Below are positions 16,664 to 26,340 of a DNA stretch of 39,161 nucleotides, in pieces. Location: positions 1 to 39,161 of the forward strand of contig CAUHML010000029.1 in assembly GCA_959606905.1 (NCBI GenBank), read 5' to 3'. Below the pieces are notes generated by a model. The model made no database searches and was not told where the DNA came from. It was given only the letters and a program-made list of their open reading frames with translations. This stretch comes from an uncultured Bacteroides sp. (GTDB taxonomy: Bacteria; Bacteroidota; Bacteroidia; Bacteroidales; Bacteroidaceae). The position numbers and the translations under genes were made by a program. The first letter of the stretch is position 1, and the number at the start of each line of letters is the position of its first letter.

Positions 16664-18253
16664 ATGGCTAAGAAACAGAATAAAGCTGTAAAGGAAGAAA
16701 CCCTTGAAACGATACTTTTCAATTGTCGTAATAGTCTGCGTGGGCGTGCAGCCATGACAGATAAACGCGACCTGCTGTTAACTCTTGTATTCTTGAAATT
16801 CATAGGAGAACGGTTCAAACAGCAAAAGGAGAAAATCAGGCATGAGATAGTGGAAGTTCAAGGCATTCATGATACGGATTTCATTGAGCTGCAACTTTCA
16901 CGTCCCAATCAATATATGCAGGACGGTGTGTTTTTCCTGACAGATGAAACGTTTTGGGACAAACTGATTCTCACATCACCAACAGGCATGGCTATCGCTT
17001 TCGATACAGCTATAAAAACTTTGGATGACAACGAACCTAAATTGAAAAATGCTCTTCCGCAGCAAATTTTCACGAAAACAGCCCTTGAACCGGGAGTTCT
17101 GAAAAGCGTAGTGGATGAGATAAACAAGATAGACCCTCAGAAATTCAATGACCACGACCTCATAGGACGTGTATATGAGTATTTTTTGCAGGCTTTTTCC
17201 ATAAACACAGACAAAGAGGAAGGAGAGTTTTATACGCCACATTCCATCGTAGAGCTTATCGCCTCACTTATTGAGCCATTTGACGGGACGGTTTATGACC
17301 CTTGTTGTGGTTCCGGAGGGATGTTTGTTCAAGCGGCAAAGTTCATAGAGGCTCACGGTGGAAACACGAAAGCCGTCAACGTGTATGGGCAGGAATCAGA
17401 ACCGGCAACTTATCGTCTGGCAAAGATGAATCTGGCTATCCGAGGCATCTCCTACCATTTGGGTGATAGGGCTGTGTCCACATTCTCCGATGACCAGCAC
17501 AAGGAACTCAAGTTTGATTATATCATGGCAAATCCGCCGTTCAATTTGAAGAAATATGCCGAATATGGAGGTTTTGAAACCGATTCTCGCTGGCAAGGCT
17601 ATGGAGTGCCTCCTACCAGCAATGCCAACTATGCATGGATTCTTCATATTCTTAACAAATTGAATGTCAGTCGTGGAATTGCAGGCTTCCTACTTGCTAA
17701 TGGGGCTTTGGATGACAGCGATACACTTGAAATACGTAAGCTGCTAATCGAAAGTGACAAGGTAGAGGCTATTATCGTTTTGCCACGAAACATGTTCTAT
17801 TCTACCGATATATCCGTCACTCTTTGGATATTGAACAACAACAAGAAAGGCGGACCGTGGCACGGAAGGCAACTACGCAACCGCACAGGTGAGATTTTGT
17901 TCATCGATTTGCGGACTTGGAACAGTAATATATACGAGAAGAAATATGTCCGTCTGACAGAAGCGGACATAGACAGAGTACGTCAAATATATTTCAATTG
18001 GCAAACCGAGAATTTTGTTGAGTATGCCGAGCCTGAATTATACTATGCTGCGCATCGTGACGAAATTCAGGGAAAGGGATATTCCCTCGTACCCTCCAGA
18101 TACATTGAGTTCATTGACCGCGATACAGAAATAGACTATCAGTCTGCTCTTTCTGAAATGAGTGATAAATTTAATGCGCTGAAGAAAAGATGGGATGCAA
18201 ACGAAACGGAACTCGTAAACGCTTTCAAAATTTTAGGGTATGGAAAAGAATAA
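16664..18253 (+). CDS. hsdM: Type I restriction-modification DNA methyltransferase, M subunit
   Basis: This 529-residue N6-adenine methyltransferase has an HsdM N-terminal helical domain (~10-150), the SAM-binding motif DPCCGSGGMF (from D212) and the catalytic motif NPPF (N290-F293). It pairs with HsdS to modify the recognition sequence and with HsdR to form the restriction complex. It starts 4 bp after the DUF2971 gene and overlaps the DUF1016 gene by 14 bp. All key residues are present, so methylation activity is expected. Confidence 0.96.
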   Translation: MAKKQNKAVKEETLETILFNCRNSLRGRAAMTDKRDLLLTLVFLKFIGERFKQQKEKIRHEIVEVQGIHDTDFIELQLSRPNQYMQDGVFFLTDETFWDKLILTSPTGMAIAFDTAIKTLDDNEPKLKNALPQQIFTKTALEPGVLKSVVDEINKIDPQKFNDHDLIGRVYEYFLQAFSINTDKEEGEFYTPHSIVELIASLIEPFDGTVYDPCCGSGGMFVQAAKFIEAHGGNTKAVNVYGQESEPATYRLAKMNLAIRGISYHLGDRAVSTFSDDQHKELKFDYIMANPPFNLKKYAEYGGFETDSRWQGYGVPPTSNANYAWILHILNKLNVSRGIAGFLLANGALDDSDTLEIRKLLIESDKVEAIIVLPRNMFYSTDISVTLWILNNNKKGGPWHGRQLRNRTGEILFIDLRTWNSNIYEKKYVRLTEADIDRVRQIYFNWQTENFVEYAEPELYYAAHRDEIQGKGYSLVPSRYIEFIDRDTEIDYQSALSEMSDKFNALKKRWDANETELVNAFKILGYGKE

Positions 18254-19286
18254 GTTGCAACATCATAATATAACAACCGATACACTCTTTGATGACATTC
18301 GGAATATCATAGAACAAGGTCGGAGACAAGCATACGCAGCAGCCAATCAAATTACGGTACTTACCTATTGGCATATCGGGCGGCGTATAGTGGAAGAAGA
18401 ACAGCATGGAGAAGCTCGTGCGCAGTATGGTACTCGGTTGATTAAAACATTGGCCGAACAACTGATGCCTAAATACGGCAATACGTTCAGCAAGCGAAAT
18501 CTCGATTACTTTCGCCAATTTTATCTGTGCTTCAATGATTTGGAGATTGTGAACACGCGTGTTCACAATCTGACTTGGTCGCACTTCCGCTCGATTATAC
18601 AGGTTGCAGACCCTAAGGCCAGAGAGTGGTATGTAAAAGAAGCATCGGAACAGATGTGGAGTGTGAGGACGCTTAACCGCAACATCGGTACACAATACTA
18701 TGGTCGCCGTATGGCTTGTGTAAGGGAAGGATTGGCGTTACCCTCTCCCGATATTGAAGCCAATGATCCATTGGAGTATATAAAGAGTCCGGTGGTTGCC
18801 GAGTTTTTGGGCTTCCGCAAGGATAGCAAATATGACGAGAGCCAGTTGGAACAAGCCTTAATAGACCATCTGCAACAATTTATCATGGAATTAGGGCGTG
18901 GGTTCGCTTTTGTCGATAGACAGAAACATATTTCAACAGATACAGGTGATTTTTACATTGACCTCGTATTCTATAACATCAAGCTCAAGCGTTATGTGCT
19001 GTTTGAATTGAAAACACATCCTCTGACACATGCGGATGTGGGACAATTGGATATGTATGTACGGATGTACGATGACCTTGTAAAAGATGAAAACGACAAT
19101 CCGACCATAGGCATATTGCTTTGCACCGAGACTGATAAGGTGATGGCAAAATATTCTGTTCTTAACGGTAGTGAACAATTGTTTGCAGCCAAATATATGG
19201 CCTATATGCCGACAGAAGAAGAACTGAGCCGGGAGATAGAACAGCAAAAACGTTTCTTCTTGGAACAACACGGAAAGGAGGAGTGA
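18240..19286 (+). CDS. DUF1016 (YhcG-type) PD-(D/E)XK nuclease
   Basis: This 348-residue protein has an N-terminal DUF1016 domain (TYWHIGRRIVEEEQHG, LIKTLAEQL, FSKRNLDYFRQFY, LTWSHFRSII) and a C-terminal PD-(D/E)XK nuclease domain. In the nuclease domain D241 (IDLVFYN) and E256-L257-K258 form the metal-binding core. Such genes are common companions of type I systems and their role is not settled. The start overlaps hsdM by 14 bp and the end is 3 bp from hsdS, so it is built into the operon. A 28-bp perfect palindrome lies within its coding sequence at 18544-18571. Confidence 0.9.
   Translation: MEKNKLQHHNITTDTLFDDIRNIIEQGRRQAYAAANQITVLTYWHIGRRIVEEEQHGEARAQYGTRLIKTLAEQLMPKYGNTFSKRNLDYFRQFYLCFNDLEIVNTRVHNLTWSHFRSIIQVADPKAREWYVKEASEQMWSVRTLNRNIGTQYYGRRMACVREGLALPSPDIEANDPLEYIKSPVVAEFLGFRKDSKYDESQLEQALIDHLQQFIMELGRGFAFVDRQKHISTDTGDFYIDLVFYNIKLKRYVLFELKTHPLTHADVGQLDMYVRMYDDLVKDENDNPTIGILLCTETDKVMAKYSVLNGSEQLFAAKYMAYMPTEEELSREIEQQKRFFLEQHGKEE
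18544..18571. repeat. 28-bp perfect palindrome inside the DUF1016 gene
   Basis: The half-site AGATTGTGAACACG is followed directly by its exact reverse complement, with no spacer. It encodes the EIVNTRVHN region ahead of the LTWSH motif. A perfect 28-bp palindrome is very unlikely by chance and could be a protein-binding site or form a cruciform or mRNA hairpin. Confidence 0.9.
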
Positions 19287-19289
19287 TAT

Positions 19290-20408
19290 ATGGATGCTGG
19301 TAATGTAAAATGGGTCAGGCTCGGAGATTATATCGAGCAATGTGATGAAAGGAATCACAGTAATAAATATGGTATAGAGGCTATCAAAGGGATTAGTACC
19401 AGTAAAACTTTTATTGATACTAAAGCCAATCTTGATGGTGTACCTTTACAGTCATATAAATTGGTTGCACCTAGATATTTTGCATATGTTCCTGACACGT
19501 CAAGACGAGGAGATAAAGTTGCCTTGGCTTTTAATGACAGTTCTTGTACATATTTGATTTCCTCGATATATTGCGTATTTAAGGTCTCTGTTTTGGACAA
19601 ATTAAGTCCAGAATATTTGTACCTATTTTTCCTCCGTCCAGAATTTGATCGATATGCTCGATATAATTCTTGGGGAAGCGCACGAGAAGTGTTCTCGTGG
19701 GGAAATATGTGCAATACAATGATTCCTCTTCCAACCATCACCGAACAGCAAAAAGTGGTGAATGCGTGGAAAGCATTTCGGGAAATCAAAGAACAAAATG
19801 AGGCTAAGGCAGCTCCGCTTATGCAAGTCTGCCAAAGTTATATTCAGGAATTGAAGCATAAATATCCTTTGCAGGAGATAGGACCATATATTGAAGAGTG
19901 TGATGAGCGAAATGTCGATTTGTCAGTTCGATTATCTCAAGGTATTGCAAACACAAAAGTTTTTCAGGCACCGAAACAAGTCGCATTAAATTCTAAATCA
20001 GATAAGATTGTGAGAACTGGACAGTTCGGATATAATAGAGCAACAACAAGAAATGGAGAGAAAATATCCATTGCATATAGAACCGGAGCGGATTGTACAG
20101 TTTCTTCCGCTTATGGAGTCTTCAAAATCACAAATGAGGACATAATTGAGCCGTATTTTTTGTGGATGTGGGTATCACGACCTGAATTTGATAGGTATGC
20201 TCGTTATATGTCCAAAGGAAGTGCGCATGAATTTTTTGAATTTGATGAGATGTGTCGTGTAAAAATACCTCTCCCACCCATTGAAATTCAACGAGCAATC
20301 GTCAATATCTACAAATGCGCTAACGAAGCCAAACAAATAGCCGAAGAAGCCGACCAGCTTTCACGCGAAGTTTGTCCGGCATTGCTTCAACATGTCATAC
20401 ATTCTTAA
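19290..20408 (+). CDS. hsdS: Type I restriction-modification specificity subunit
   Basis: This 372-residue protein has two homologous target-recognition units. Each begins with a similar motif (LGDYIEQCDERN at ~10; IGPYIEECDERN at ~195), contains RPEFDRYARY followed by a GSA[RH]E motif, and ends in a P-L-P-x-I-E/T-x-Q helix region that forms the conserved spacers. It sets the bipartite DNA sequence recognised by HsdM and HsdR. The start follows an AAAGGAGG purine run, 3 bp after the DUF1016 gene. There is no second hsdS copy or nearby invertase, so phase variation by shuffling is not supported here. Confidence 0.94.
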   Translation: MDAGNVKWVRLGDYIEQCDERNHSNKYGIEAIKGISTSKTFIDTKANLDGVPLQSYKLVAPRYFAYVPDTSRRGDKVALAFNDSSCTYLISSIYCVFKVSVLDKLSPEYLYLFFLRPEFDRYARYNSWGSAREVFSWGNMCNTMIPLPTITEQQKVVNAWKAFREIKEQNEAKAAPLMQVCQSYIQELKHKYPLQEIGPYIEECDERNVDLSVRLSQGIANTKVFQAPKQVALNSKSDKIVRTGQFGYNRATTRNGEKISIAYRTGADCTVSSAYGVFKITNEDIIEPYFLWMWVSRPEFDRYARYMSKGSAHEFFEFDEMCRVKIPLPPIEIQRAIVNIYKCANEAKQIAEEADQLSREVCPALLQHVIHS

Positions 20409-20420
20409 ATAGCAGCGATT

Positions 20421-23400
20421 ATGGCAGGCAAAGGGATATATTATGAAAGTCAATTCGAGGAAGCAACTATCGAACTTCTCCGCGAAGCACATTGGCAATA
20501 TACATTCGGTGATGACATCCACCGTAAATATACTGACCCGCTTATCGAAGAGGATTTAAGAAATTTTCTTGTCGCTCAATACAAGGATAGGGATTTGACC
20601 ACCTCCGAGATAGACGGCATTGTCGCCAATCTGCGCAATACAGGCGGACAGAATGACTATTACGCTCTTCGAAACGCTTTTTTGCTCTATCGTGACGGCT
20701 ACGACTTTGCATATAGTGATGGTCGGGATAATCCGTTCCGCTTGGAATACATTGACTTTGAGCACCCCGACCATAATATTTTCCGTTGCGTCAATCAGTT
20801 TGTCATGGAGCAAGGTCGTGAGAACCGTCGCCCTGACATTCTGCTTTTTGTAAATGGCATACCCGTCTGCATCATTGAATTGAAAAATCCGACCAAGCAG
20901 AATGCCACCATACGCGATGCCCATACACAGATTTGCACGCGCTATATGCGGGATATTCCGGCATTGCTGAAATATTGTGCATTGGCGGTAATTAGTGACG
21001 GAGCAAAGAATGCTTTGGGTACGATATACACGCCATTTGAATTTTTCTACGAATGGAAAAAGATTGAGAATGAAGACAAAGCCGGAAAGGGACTTGACAC
21101 GCTTCGCACACTCATTCGCGGGGCACTTTCACCGGAACGCATATTAGAGATATTACGGGACTATGTCTATTTTCCCGATCCAACAAAAGAAGATGACACG
21201 ACTGAAATCGTATGTCGCTATCCGCAGTTCTTTGCTACACGTAAACTGCGAGACCATATCCTGAATCATTTGCGTTCTGTCGGAGGTGATGGCAAGGGTG
21301 GTACATATTTCGGAGCCACAGGGTGTGGGAAAACTTATACTATGCTGTTCCTTGCACGCCAACTGGTTTTGCGATGCAAGAAGCAATTGGGTAGCCCTAC
21401 GATTCTCATCATAGTAGATCGGGAGGATTTGGAGACACAAAGCGGGAAACTGTTCTGTCGTTCGAAGCAGTATCTTGAAGACGAAGCTGTGAAAGTCTTT
21501 GAGACAAGGAAAGAACTTGCAGAAGAGATGAGCACGCGTAAAACCGGAGGTGTCTATATTACGACTATCCAGAAATTTGCAGAAACCACAGGGTTGTTGA
21601 CAGAACGTTCCAATGTCATTTGCCTAAGTGATGAAGCCCATCGCTCTCAGAACAATATCGGATCGAAACTATCCATACAAACCGAAGGAGAAGCCGATAA
21701 GATAGGAGCGAAAATCACATACGGATTTGCTAAATACTTGCGCGATGCGTTGCCGAATGCTACCTATGTTGGTTTCACTGGAACTCCCATTGACGAAACC
21801 ATACATGTATTTGGAAAGGTTGTAGACCAATATACAATGAAGGAGTCGGAGGATGACGGCATTACTGTCCCAATAAAATATGACCCTCGATTGGCTCGTG
21901 TGTTCCTCAATAAAGAACAGGCAGAGAAAGTAGAAGAGTATTATCGCCTATGTGCTGATGAAGGTGCAACGCCGGAGGATATTGCCAAAAGCAAAGCTGC
22001 CATGTCAAGTATGGAGGTGATTATCGGTGATGAAGATGTCCTGCGCCGTGTTGCAAAAGACATTATCGAAGATTACAAGCGTCGAACTGAAACAACAGAC
22101 CGTCTGCAAAAGGCTATGATTACCTGCGCAGACCGCAAGATAGCATTCAGGCTGTATAAAATCATGAGGGAGATGCAGCCCGAATGGTTCGAGAAAAAGA
22201 AAGCATTGAATGAACTTGTATTGACAGCGGACGAAAAGAATAAGCTGAATGACATCGCATTTGTCAATATGGTTATGACCAGGGATAAGGACGATGAAAA
22301 GGAACTTTACAATTTGCTTGGAGACAAAGACTATCGTAAATTTCTTGATTCTGAGTTCAAATCGGAAAAATCAAATTTCCATATCTCTATCAATGTAGAT
22401 ATGTGGATTACGGGATTCGATGTGCCTTGCTTGACCATGCTTTATAACGACAAACCGCTATCTAAACATACGCTTATTCAGACTATTTCGCGTGTAAACC
22501 GTAAATTCGGCACAAAAGAGTGTGGCTTTATCATCGACTACATCGGCATCCGCGAAGAGATGAAAAAGGCCATGAAAAAATATGGTGGCGAAGTCGGACC
22601 ACAGGAAGATTTGGATGTTGCACATGAAGTATTGCAAAACGAACTGCAACTTTTGCAAGAGAGACTGTCAGGGTTGGTATTCGACCGTTTTTTCGGGAAC
22701 AATGACCTTGCCCGACTTCAGTTCATTCAGAAAGCGGCTGAATATATCCTTGCCAACAGTGTTGAACGGAAAGGTGAGGTTTCTTTCCTCAAACTTTTCA
22801 AGGAACATGTTAAACGCCTGCGTTCTGCTTATAATATCTGTAACCCTGCCGGTATTCTGACTGAAGAAGAGGTAGCATGGAGTCAATGCTTCATGGGTAT
22901 ATGCTCATACGTAAACAAAATGACTGCCACAGAGCACGACACGGAAAGCATGAACAGGCATGTGGAACAGATGGTTCAGGAAGCAATTCTTGCAAGTGGT
23001 GTGGAACGAGTAATGAATGAAGGTGTTGAAGAGAATATTTTTAGCGACTCATTCGCCAAAGAGGTGGAAGATATAAAGATGCCATTCACTAAGTTCCAAA
23101 TCCTCTGCAAACTCGTAGCCAAAGCAATCAGAGCATACAGCCGGACAAACAAGATACAAGCCGAACATTTCCAAAAGATGCTTGAAGATACGATAGATGC
23201 CTATAATACAAGGGACAAGTTGACATTCACCAATGAAGTGACACAAAACGTAGTGAATGATGTATGTGACATTGTTTCATACAAAATCAATGGGTTGTCG
23301 AACAAACTGATGAACATTCTGAAAGAGCTTAAAGCTGATAGCGAGAAATTCAAGGTTTTGGGTATCACTTTTGAGGAGAAAGCTTTCTTCGATGTACTTG

Positions 23401-23648
23401 TCGAGGTGCGGGACAAACATGGTTTTGAGTATGCGGATGAGCGTTGTATTGAGTTGGCAAAGAAAATCAAGACTCTGATTGATGATACCGCTGTCTATGC
23501 CGATTGGCTAAATAACGACAACCTAAAAAGCAAACTCGCCAGCCAGCTTACATATCTTCTCTACAAAGAGGGTTATCCTCCTCAATGGGATGAAGAAGTC
23601 TTCCAGAAAGTTCTTGAACAGGTAGAGAATTATAAGAAACATGAATAA
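20421..23648 (+). CDS. hsdR: Type I restriction endonuclease, R subunit
   Basis: This 1075-residue motor and nuclease subunit has an N-terminal PD-(D/E)XK nuclease (PDILLFVNGIPVCIIELKN), then a superfamily 2 translocase: Walker A GATGCGKT (298-305), DEAH (404-407), motif III GFTGTPID, and the later motifs MWITGFDVPCLTML and QTISRVNR. The C-terminal ~300 residues are helical and bind the HsdM/HsdS core. It lies 12 bp after hsdS. All catalytic motifs are intact, so the system should restrict DNA. Confidence 0.96.
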   Translation: MAGKGIYYESQFEEATIELLREAHWQYTFGDDIHRKYTDPLIEEDLRNFLVAQYKDRDLTTSEIDGIVANLRNTGGQNDYYALRNAFLLYRDGYDFAYSDGRDNPFRLEYIDFEHPDHNIFRCVNQFVMEQGRENRRPDILLFVNGIPVCIIELKNPTKQNATIRDAHTQICTRYMRDIPALLKYCALAVISDGAKNALGTIYTPFEFFYEWKKIENEDKAGKGLDTLRTLIRGALSPERILEILRDYVYFPDPTKEDDTTEIVCRYPQFFATRKLRDHILNHLRSVGGDGKGGTYFGATGCGKTYTMLFLARQLVLRCKKQLGSPTILIIVDREDLETQSGKLFCRSKQYLEDEAVKVFETRKELAEEMSTRKTGGVYITTIQKFAETTGLLTERSNVICLSDEAHRSQNNIGSKLSIQTEGEADKIGAKITYGFAKYLRDALPNATYVGFTGTPIDETIHVFGKVVDQYTMKESEDDGITVPIKYDPRLARVFLNKEQAEKVEEYYRLCADEGATPEDIAKSKAAMSSMEVIIGDEDVLRRVAKDIIEDYKRRTETTDRLQKAMITCADRKIAFRLYKIMREMQPEWFEKKKALNELVLTADEKNKLNDIAFVNMVMTRDKDDEKELYNLLGDKDYRKFLDSEFKSEKSNFHISINVDMWITGFDVPCLTMLYNDKPLSKHTLIQTISRVNRKFGTKECGFIIDYIGIREEMKKAMKKYGGEVGPQEDLDVAHEVLQNELQLLQERLSGLVFDRFFGNNDLARLQFIQKAAEYILANSVERKGEVSFLKLFKEHVKRLRSAYNICNPAGILTEEEVAWSQCFMGICSYVNKMTATEHDTESMNRHVEQMVQEAILASGVERVMNEGVEENIFSDSFAKEVEDIKMPFTKFQILCKLVAKAIRAYSRTNKIQAEHFQKMLEDTIDAYNTRDKLTFTNEVTQNVVNDVCDIVSYKINGLSNKLMNILKELKADSEKFKVLGITFEEKAFFDVLVEVRDKHGFEYADERCIELAKKIKTLIDDTAVYADWLNNDNLKSKLASQLTYLLYKEGYPPQWDEEVFQKVLEQVENYKKHE

Positions 23649-23668
23649 TATAAATAGAACAAATAGAC

Positions 23669-25972
23669 ATGCAACCAATATACATAGATTTACACATACA
23701 TACTTCAGAGAATGCAAATAATCTGAATACTAACTACGATATAGCAGAATTGGTCGGCCAAATAAAGAAACTAAATGGAGACAGTCCGTTTATGATTTCG
23801 TTAACAGATCACAACACCATTAACAAATCTGCCTATTTGAAGGCTCAAAACCTGGACCTTAACTTAATTATTGGTGTAGAATTACACATTCAAAATCGGG
23901 CTGAGGCAAAATCGTACCATTGTCATATATATTTTAATGCTCCTATAGAAGATGCTGTGATAGATTCGCTAAACGAGATTCTAGATGAACTATATCCAAA
24001 TAAATTACCTGACCGAAATGACCCCAATACGCCAGATATCCAAAAAATCATTAATAGTTTTGACACATTTGATTTCATCTTACTACCACACGGCTCACAA
24101 AAACATGGAGCATTTAATTATAGCATCAACGATGGTGAAAATTTAGATAATGCTATCAATAGAAGTATATATTATAATCAATTTGATGGTTTTACATCAA
24201 GAAGTACCAAAGGGCTGGAGGCAACTCATCAATATTTTGAACGACTCGGAATATCGGAGTTCATTAATCTTGTGACTTGCTCTGACAACTATTCTCCCAG
24301 TATATATCCTCGCTCGCATAGCGGGAATGATGATGATTTCATCCCAACATGGATGTTTGCGCAACCAACATTTGATGGATTACGACTTTCGCTTTCTGAA
24401 AGTACAAGACTTGTGGCTAGTCATGAGAAACCAATACGACGAAGTGATTATATTGGGCATGTAGAATTGCAGAATGAACATATAGATGTGAATGTAAACT
24501 TAACCGAAGGTCTGAATGTCGTAATTGGCGGATCTTCATCCGGGAAAACTTTATTTGTGGATTCATTATATAGAAATATTCATCAGGATTTTGAGGGCTC
24601 GAAGTATATAGAGCGTTATGGTGTGGAGAATATGATTGTAGAGAATACAAGTGGAATGACCCCATATTATATATCTCAAAACTTCATAGCAGAAAACATC
24701 TCGGATAATAACGAAAAAAGTATTGATAAAATAGAGATATTAAGGAATATTTTTCCTGCAGACGATGAAATTAATCGTAGTATTACAACGGGTCTAAATA
24801 AATTGCATGAGGTAATTAGTGAAATGTTGCAGTACGTGGAGAAAATAGAGGACTGCGAGCGAACCTTGAATGCATTACCTAATCCAGGGCAGTTGATTGT
24901 TACTGGCATCGTGAAGAAAAATGCGTTGAATATATTGATGCCAACGGCAGAAGAAGAAAGTCTCGTTAAGTATCCTTCGAATCAATATAAGATTGATTTA
25001 GAAGCAATAGAGACTATTAGAACTTTTTTAGAGAATAATCCTTTGATTGAAGATGCAAATGAAGAGATTAACTCCATAAAAACAAAACTTACCTTAGCTG
25101 CAAAAGCCTATACTATGTTTGATGATGTGTCTATGGTCGTAAAAGAACATAAACAAGTTGTAGATAGAATACTGAAAGATGAACTTGGACAGCAGCAATC
25201 CCGCATCACAAACAAGGATAGTTTACTTAAAACTGTAGGTGAATATATAAAAGTTCTTACGGGTTTTAAGCATTGTAAACAAGAGTTGATTAAAATAAAA
25301 TATTCTTTTCAGACTAGAGAAATAGAAGCAAGAGGACATAAATTGTCTGTTATTAATAACTTTATTTTTAACGAGAAAGTACTAGTAGATGCATTGAAAT
25401 ACTGTTTAAAGTCTAATATCAATACTATTGCAGATGTTACTCCGTGGAATTTGATGAGCCGTTATTTCAAGAAAAATCCCAATGTCGAATCATACAACGA
25501 TATGACCCAGAGGGTATATACGAAATTAATGGAGTTAAATACACGTTCGTATAAAATTATAACGAAAGACGGGAAAGATTTTAACAGTTTGAGTCCTGGA
25601 TGGAAAACGGCAATTTTGTTGGATTTAATACTAGGATATGAACAAGATACTGCGCCCATTATTATTGACCAACCAGAGGATAATTTGGCTGTAAAGTATA
25701 TAAACTCGACATTAACAGAAACGATCAAAGCTGTAAAATGGAGTAAGCAAGTGATTATGGTAAGCCACAATGCAACAATACCAATGATGGCAGATGCCCA
25801 AACAATTGTTGTTTGTGAAAACGATGGTAATAAAATAACCATTCGTTCTGCGTCATTAGAAAGCGAAGTCTTCGGACAAAAAGTATTGGACTATATTGCT
25901 GATCAGACTGATGGTGGCAGGACATCAATCAAAAAAAGAGTCAAGAAATATAATTTTAAAAAATACAATTAA
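23669..25972 (+). CDS. PHP-domain / ABC-type ATPase, TrlF-like
   Basis: In this 767-residue two-domain protein, residues ~1-210 form a PHP metal-dependent hydrolase: H9/H11 (DLHIHTS), D47/H48 (LTDHNT), E71 (GVEL), H84/H86, H141 (LPHGS) and D206 (CSDNY). Residues ~265-767 form an SMC/RecF-like ABC ATPase: Walker A GGSSSGKT (287-294), a helical coiled middle (~340-600), an ABC-signature-like LSPGWKTA (641-648), and Walker B APIIIDQPEDN (D667). The layout resembles proteins annotated as TrlF-family AAA-like ATPases. It probably hydrolyses a phosphoester in nucleic acid or nucleotide under ATPase control. It begins 20 bp after hsdR and is followed after 2 bp by an 81-residue gene, as PrrC-like retaliatory proteins sit beside type I systems. 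Confidence 0.82.
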   Translation: MQPIYIDLHIHTSENANNLNTNYDIAELVGQIKKLNGDSPFMISLTDHNTINKSAYLKAQNLDLNLIIGVELHIQNRAEAKSYHCHIYFNAPIEDAVIDSLNEILDELYPNKLPDRNDPNTPDIQKIINSFDTFDFILLPHGSQKHGAFNYSINDGENLDNAINRSIYYNQFDGFTSRSTKGLEATHQYFERLGISEFINLVTCSDNYSPSIYPRSHSGNDDDFIPTWMFAQPTFDGLRLSLSESTRLVASHEKPIRRSDYIGHVELQNEHIDVNVNLTEGLNVVIGGSSSGKTLFVDSLYRNIHQDFEGSKYIERYGVENMIVENTSGMTPYYISQNFIAENISDNNEKSIDKIEILRNIFPADDEINRSITTGLNKLHEVISEMLQYVEKIEDCERTLNALPNPGQLIVTGIVKKNALNILMPTAEEESLVKYPSNQYKIDLEAIETIRTFLENNPLIEDANEEINSIKTKLTLAAKAYTMFDDVSMVVKEHKQVVDRILKDELGQQQSRITNKDSLLKTVGEYIKVLTGFKHCKQELIKIKYSFQTREIEARGHKLSVINNFIFNEKVLVDALKYCLKSNINTIADVTPWNLMSRYFKKNPNVESYNDMTQRVYTKLMELNTRSYKIITKDGKDFNSLSPGWKTAILLDLILGYEQDTAPIIIDQPEDNLAVKYINSTLTETIKAVKWSKQVIMVSHNATIPMMADAQTIVVCENDGNKITIRSASLESEVFGQKVLDYIADQTDGGRTSIKKRVKKYNFKKYN

Positions 25973-25974
25973 AT

Positions 25975-26220
25975 ATGAAACTGAAATTCAATAAAACAGA
26001 AGACGGTGATATTGCTGCTGTAATTCTTGATAACACAAAGCAGGAGGCGTTCTCGTACATCAAAATGATTGCCGCCCTGCTTGATGGACAGCCTATCGAA
26101 TGTGAATATGGTGAAGGGATAACCCCAGAAGAACAAGAGCAGATAAAAAGTTTAAATGATGCTATATGGAAAAAAGTACATCCCGAAGGAGAAAATGGAG
26201 AGATGAGTCTTTTTAATTAA
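25975..26220 (+). CDS. Small acidic partner of the PHP-ATPase
   Basis: This 81-residue soluble protein was not recognised. The first half (MKLKFNKTEDGDIAAVILD, FSYIKMIAALLDGQPIECEYG) suggests a small alpha/beta fold; the rest is an acidic helix and a short flexible tail. It starts 2 bp after the PHP-ATPase stop, the tightest spacing in the operon, so its product is probably made together with that protein and may bind or restrain it, in antitoxin-like fashion. That role is inference. Confidence 0.75.
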   Translation: MKLKFNKTEDGDIAAVILDNTKQEAFSYIKMIAALLDGQPIECEYGEGITPEEQEQIKSLNDAIWKKVHPEGENGEMSLFN

Positions 26221-26284
26221 TATTTGGATATACATAGTAAACGAGGTAACATCTAACCATATTGGCATATATATATGAAATATA

Positions 26285-26322
26285 ATCAGAAAATGGAGAA
26301 ATGCCTTGCTCCATTTTCTGAT
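26285..26322. terminator. Bidirectional hairpin between defence operon and relaxase gene
   Basis: ATCAGAAAATGGAG (26285-26298) pairs perfectly over 14 bp with its complement at 26309-26322 around a 10-nt loop. It lies between two converging operons and would block read-through from both. It lacks a strong T-run on either side, so termination efficiency is uncertain. Confidence 0.55.
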
Positions 26323-26340
26323 ATGCAAGTGCTTGTTCAA

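Noticed and set aside
19290..20408. Phase-variable hsdS shuffling
   Set aside because: There is a single hsdS, no silent partial copies and no inverted repeats or invertase beside it. The two halves are similar only because the protein is internally repeated.
23669..25972. PHP domain as a DNA polymerase III or X-family polymerase component
   Set aside because: The domain is followed by an ABC-type ATPase rather than a polymerase domain.
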